A DNA stretch of 5,051 bases from NCBI GenBank assembly GCA_029938505.1, contig JAOZUV010000189.1:1-5051 (forward strand). Reading direction: 5' to 3'. The notes under the pieces are model-generated. The model made no database searches and had not been told where the DNA came from. It was given only the letters and a program-made list of their open reading frames with translations. Position 1 is the stretch's first letter; every line of letters begins with the position of its first letter. This DNA comes from Bacteroidales bacterium (GTDB lineage: Bacteria > Bacteroidota > Bacteroidia > Bacteroidales > GCA-2711565). Shown here in pieces: positions 4,911 through 5,051 of this stretch. The position numbers and the translations under genes are program-made.

Positions 4911-5051
4911 ATGACAACTTGGGAATTTGCCGAACTTCCGTTAAATATTGATTTAGAAACAAAAAAAGTTCTAAAAAGTTTACCTGCTGCTCACGCTGCT
5001 TTAGCTGAGTTAAAAGGTATTGCATCCACAATTCCAAATCAAAACATCTTA
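4911..5051 (+). CDS. Fic-family protein, N-terminal fragment (runs off the window)
   Basis: The frame is open from the ATG at 4911 to the last base, giving the first 47 residues. The segment LPAAHAALAELKGIASTIPNQNIL (24-47) is the characteristic N-terminal region of Fic/DOC proteins, where a helix like (R/A)ALAELKG is followed by a PNQ.(I/L)L stretch. Full-length members are usually about 350-390 aa. They transfer AMP or another phosphate-containing group to a target protein through an HPFxxGNGR motif, which lies outside this window. Activity, and the position of any inhibitory (S/T)xxxE(G/N) helix, therefore cannot be checked. The start fits the family length and follows a good -7 promoter box by 27 nt, with an A-rich leader. 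The gene lies directly after attC-like site B and could be the cargo of a third cassette. Confidence 0.8.
   Translation, partial: MTTWEFAELPLNIDLETKKVLKSLPAAHAALAELKGIASTIPNQNIL

Larger units (their letters stand above)
4768..5051 (+). mobile_element. Possible third cassette or right flank of the array (partial)
   Basis: DNA after the crossover point at 4767 starts with TTACCGCCA. If this is a third cassette, the attC downstream of the Fic gene should open with the complementary inverse core TGGCGGTAAC. The 143-nt leader before the Fic start is longer than those of cassettes 1 and 2 and carries its own promoter motif. That would also fit ordinary chromosome beyond the array end. The window stops before this can be decided. 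Confidence 0.35.

Overview
The window looks like chromosomal DNA of a Bacteroidota species (Flavobacteriia, Cytophagia or an environmental relative). The DNA is AT-rich, start codons lack clear Shine-Dalgarno sequences, two places carry the TAnnTTTG -7 promoter motif typical of the phylum, and the proteins have a Bacteroidota character. This assignment is an inference from style, not from a database match.

Left part (1-2763) is ordinary chromosome. A secreted M28-family zinc peptidase of the carboxypeptidase Q type (361-1935, +) converges with a cysteine-rich cytosolic protein of DUF6125 type (2029-2763, -). The 93-bp gap holds a perfect 18-bp inverted repeat that should terminate transcription from both sides. 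Positions 1-360 and 2764-3130 hold no convincing intact gene, although 2836-2961 may be a decayed coding fragment.

Right part (3131-5051) has the layout of an integron gene-cassette array without a visible integrase. Two single-gene cassettes lie head to tail. Cassette 1 (about 3132-4111) encodes a 264-aa protein of unknown function. Cassette 2 (about 4112-4767) encodes a 155-aa protein with two membrane helices and a probable PH-like domain. Each gene is followed by a long, GC-richer, foldable attC-like site (3959-4119 and 4640-4775). The two sites share a 17-nt identical left end and a similar right end, but have different central hairpins. The decisive signature is that the inverse core at the end of each cassette is complementary to the core at the start of the SAME cassette: 3131-3139 with 3959-3967 (9/9), and 4111-4124 with 4635-4648 (13/14). 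Each matches its immediate downstream partner less well. This is expected if each unit once existed as a circle joined at G|TT.

The second site is followed by a Fic-family gene (4911 to beyond the window) with its own Bacteroidota-type -7 element. It may be a third cassette or the right flank of the array. The left boundary at 3131 is not preceded by the same attC type; instead there is AT-rich DNA with two hairpins. The array may therefore be an orphan cluster (attC sites lacking an integrase), or it may continue beyond the window. The two cassette genes have no recognisable promoter in their short leaders, so they probably depend on outside transcription, unlike the Fic gene.
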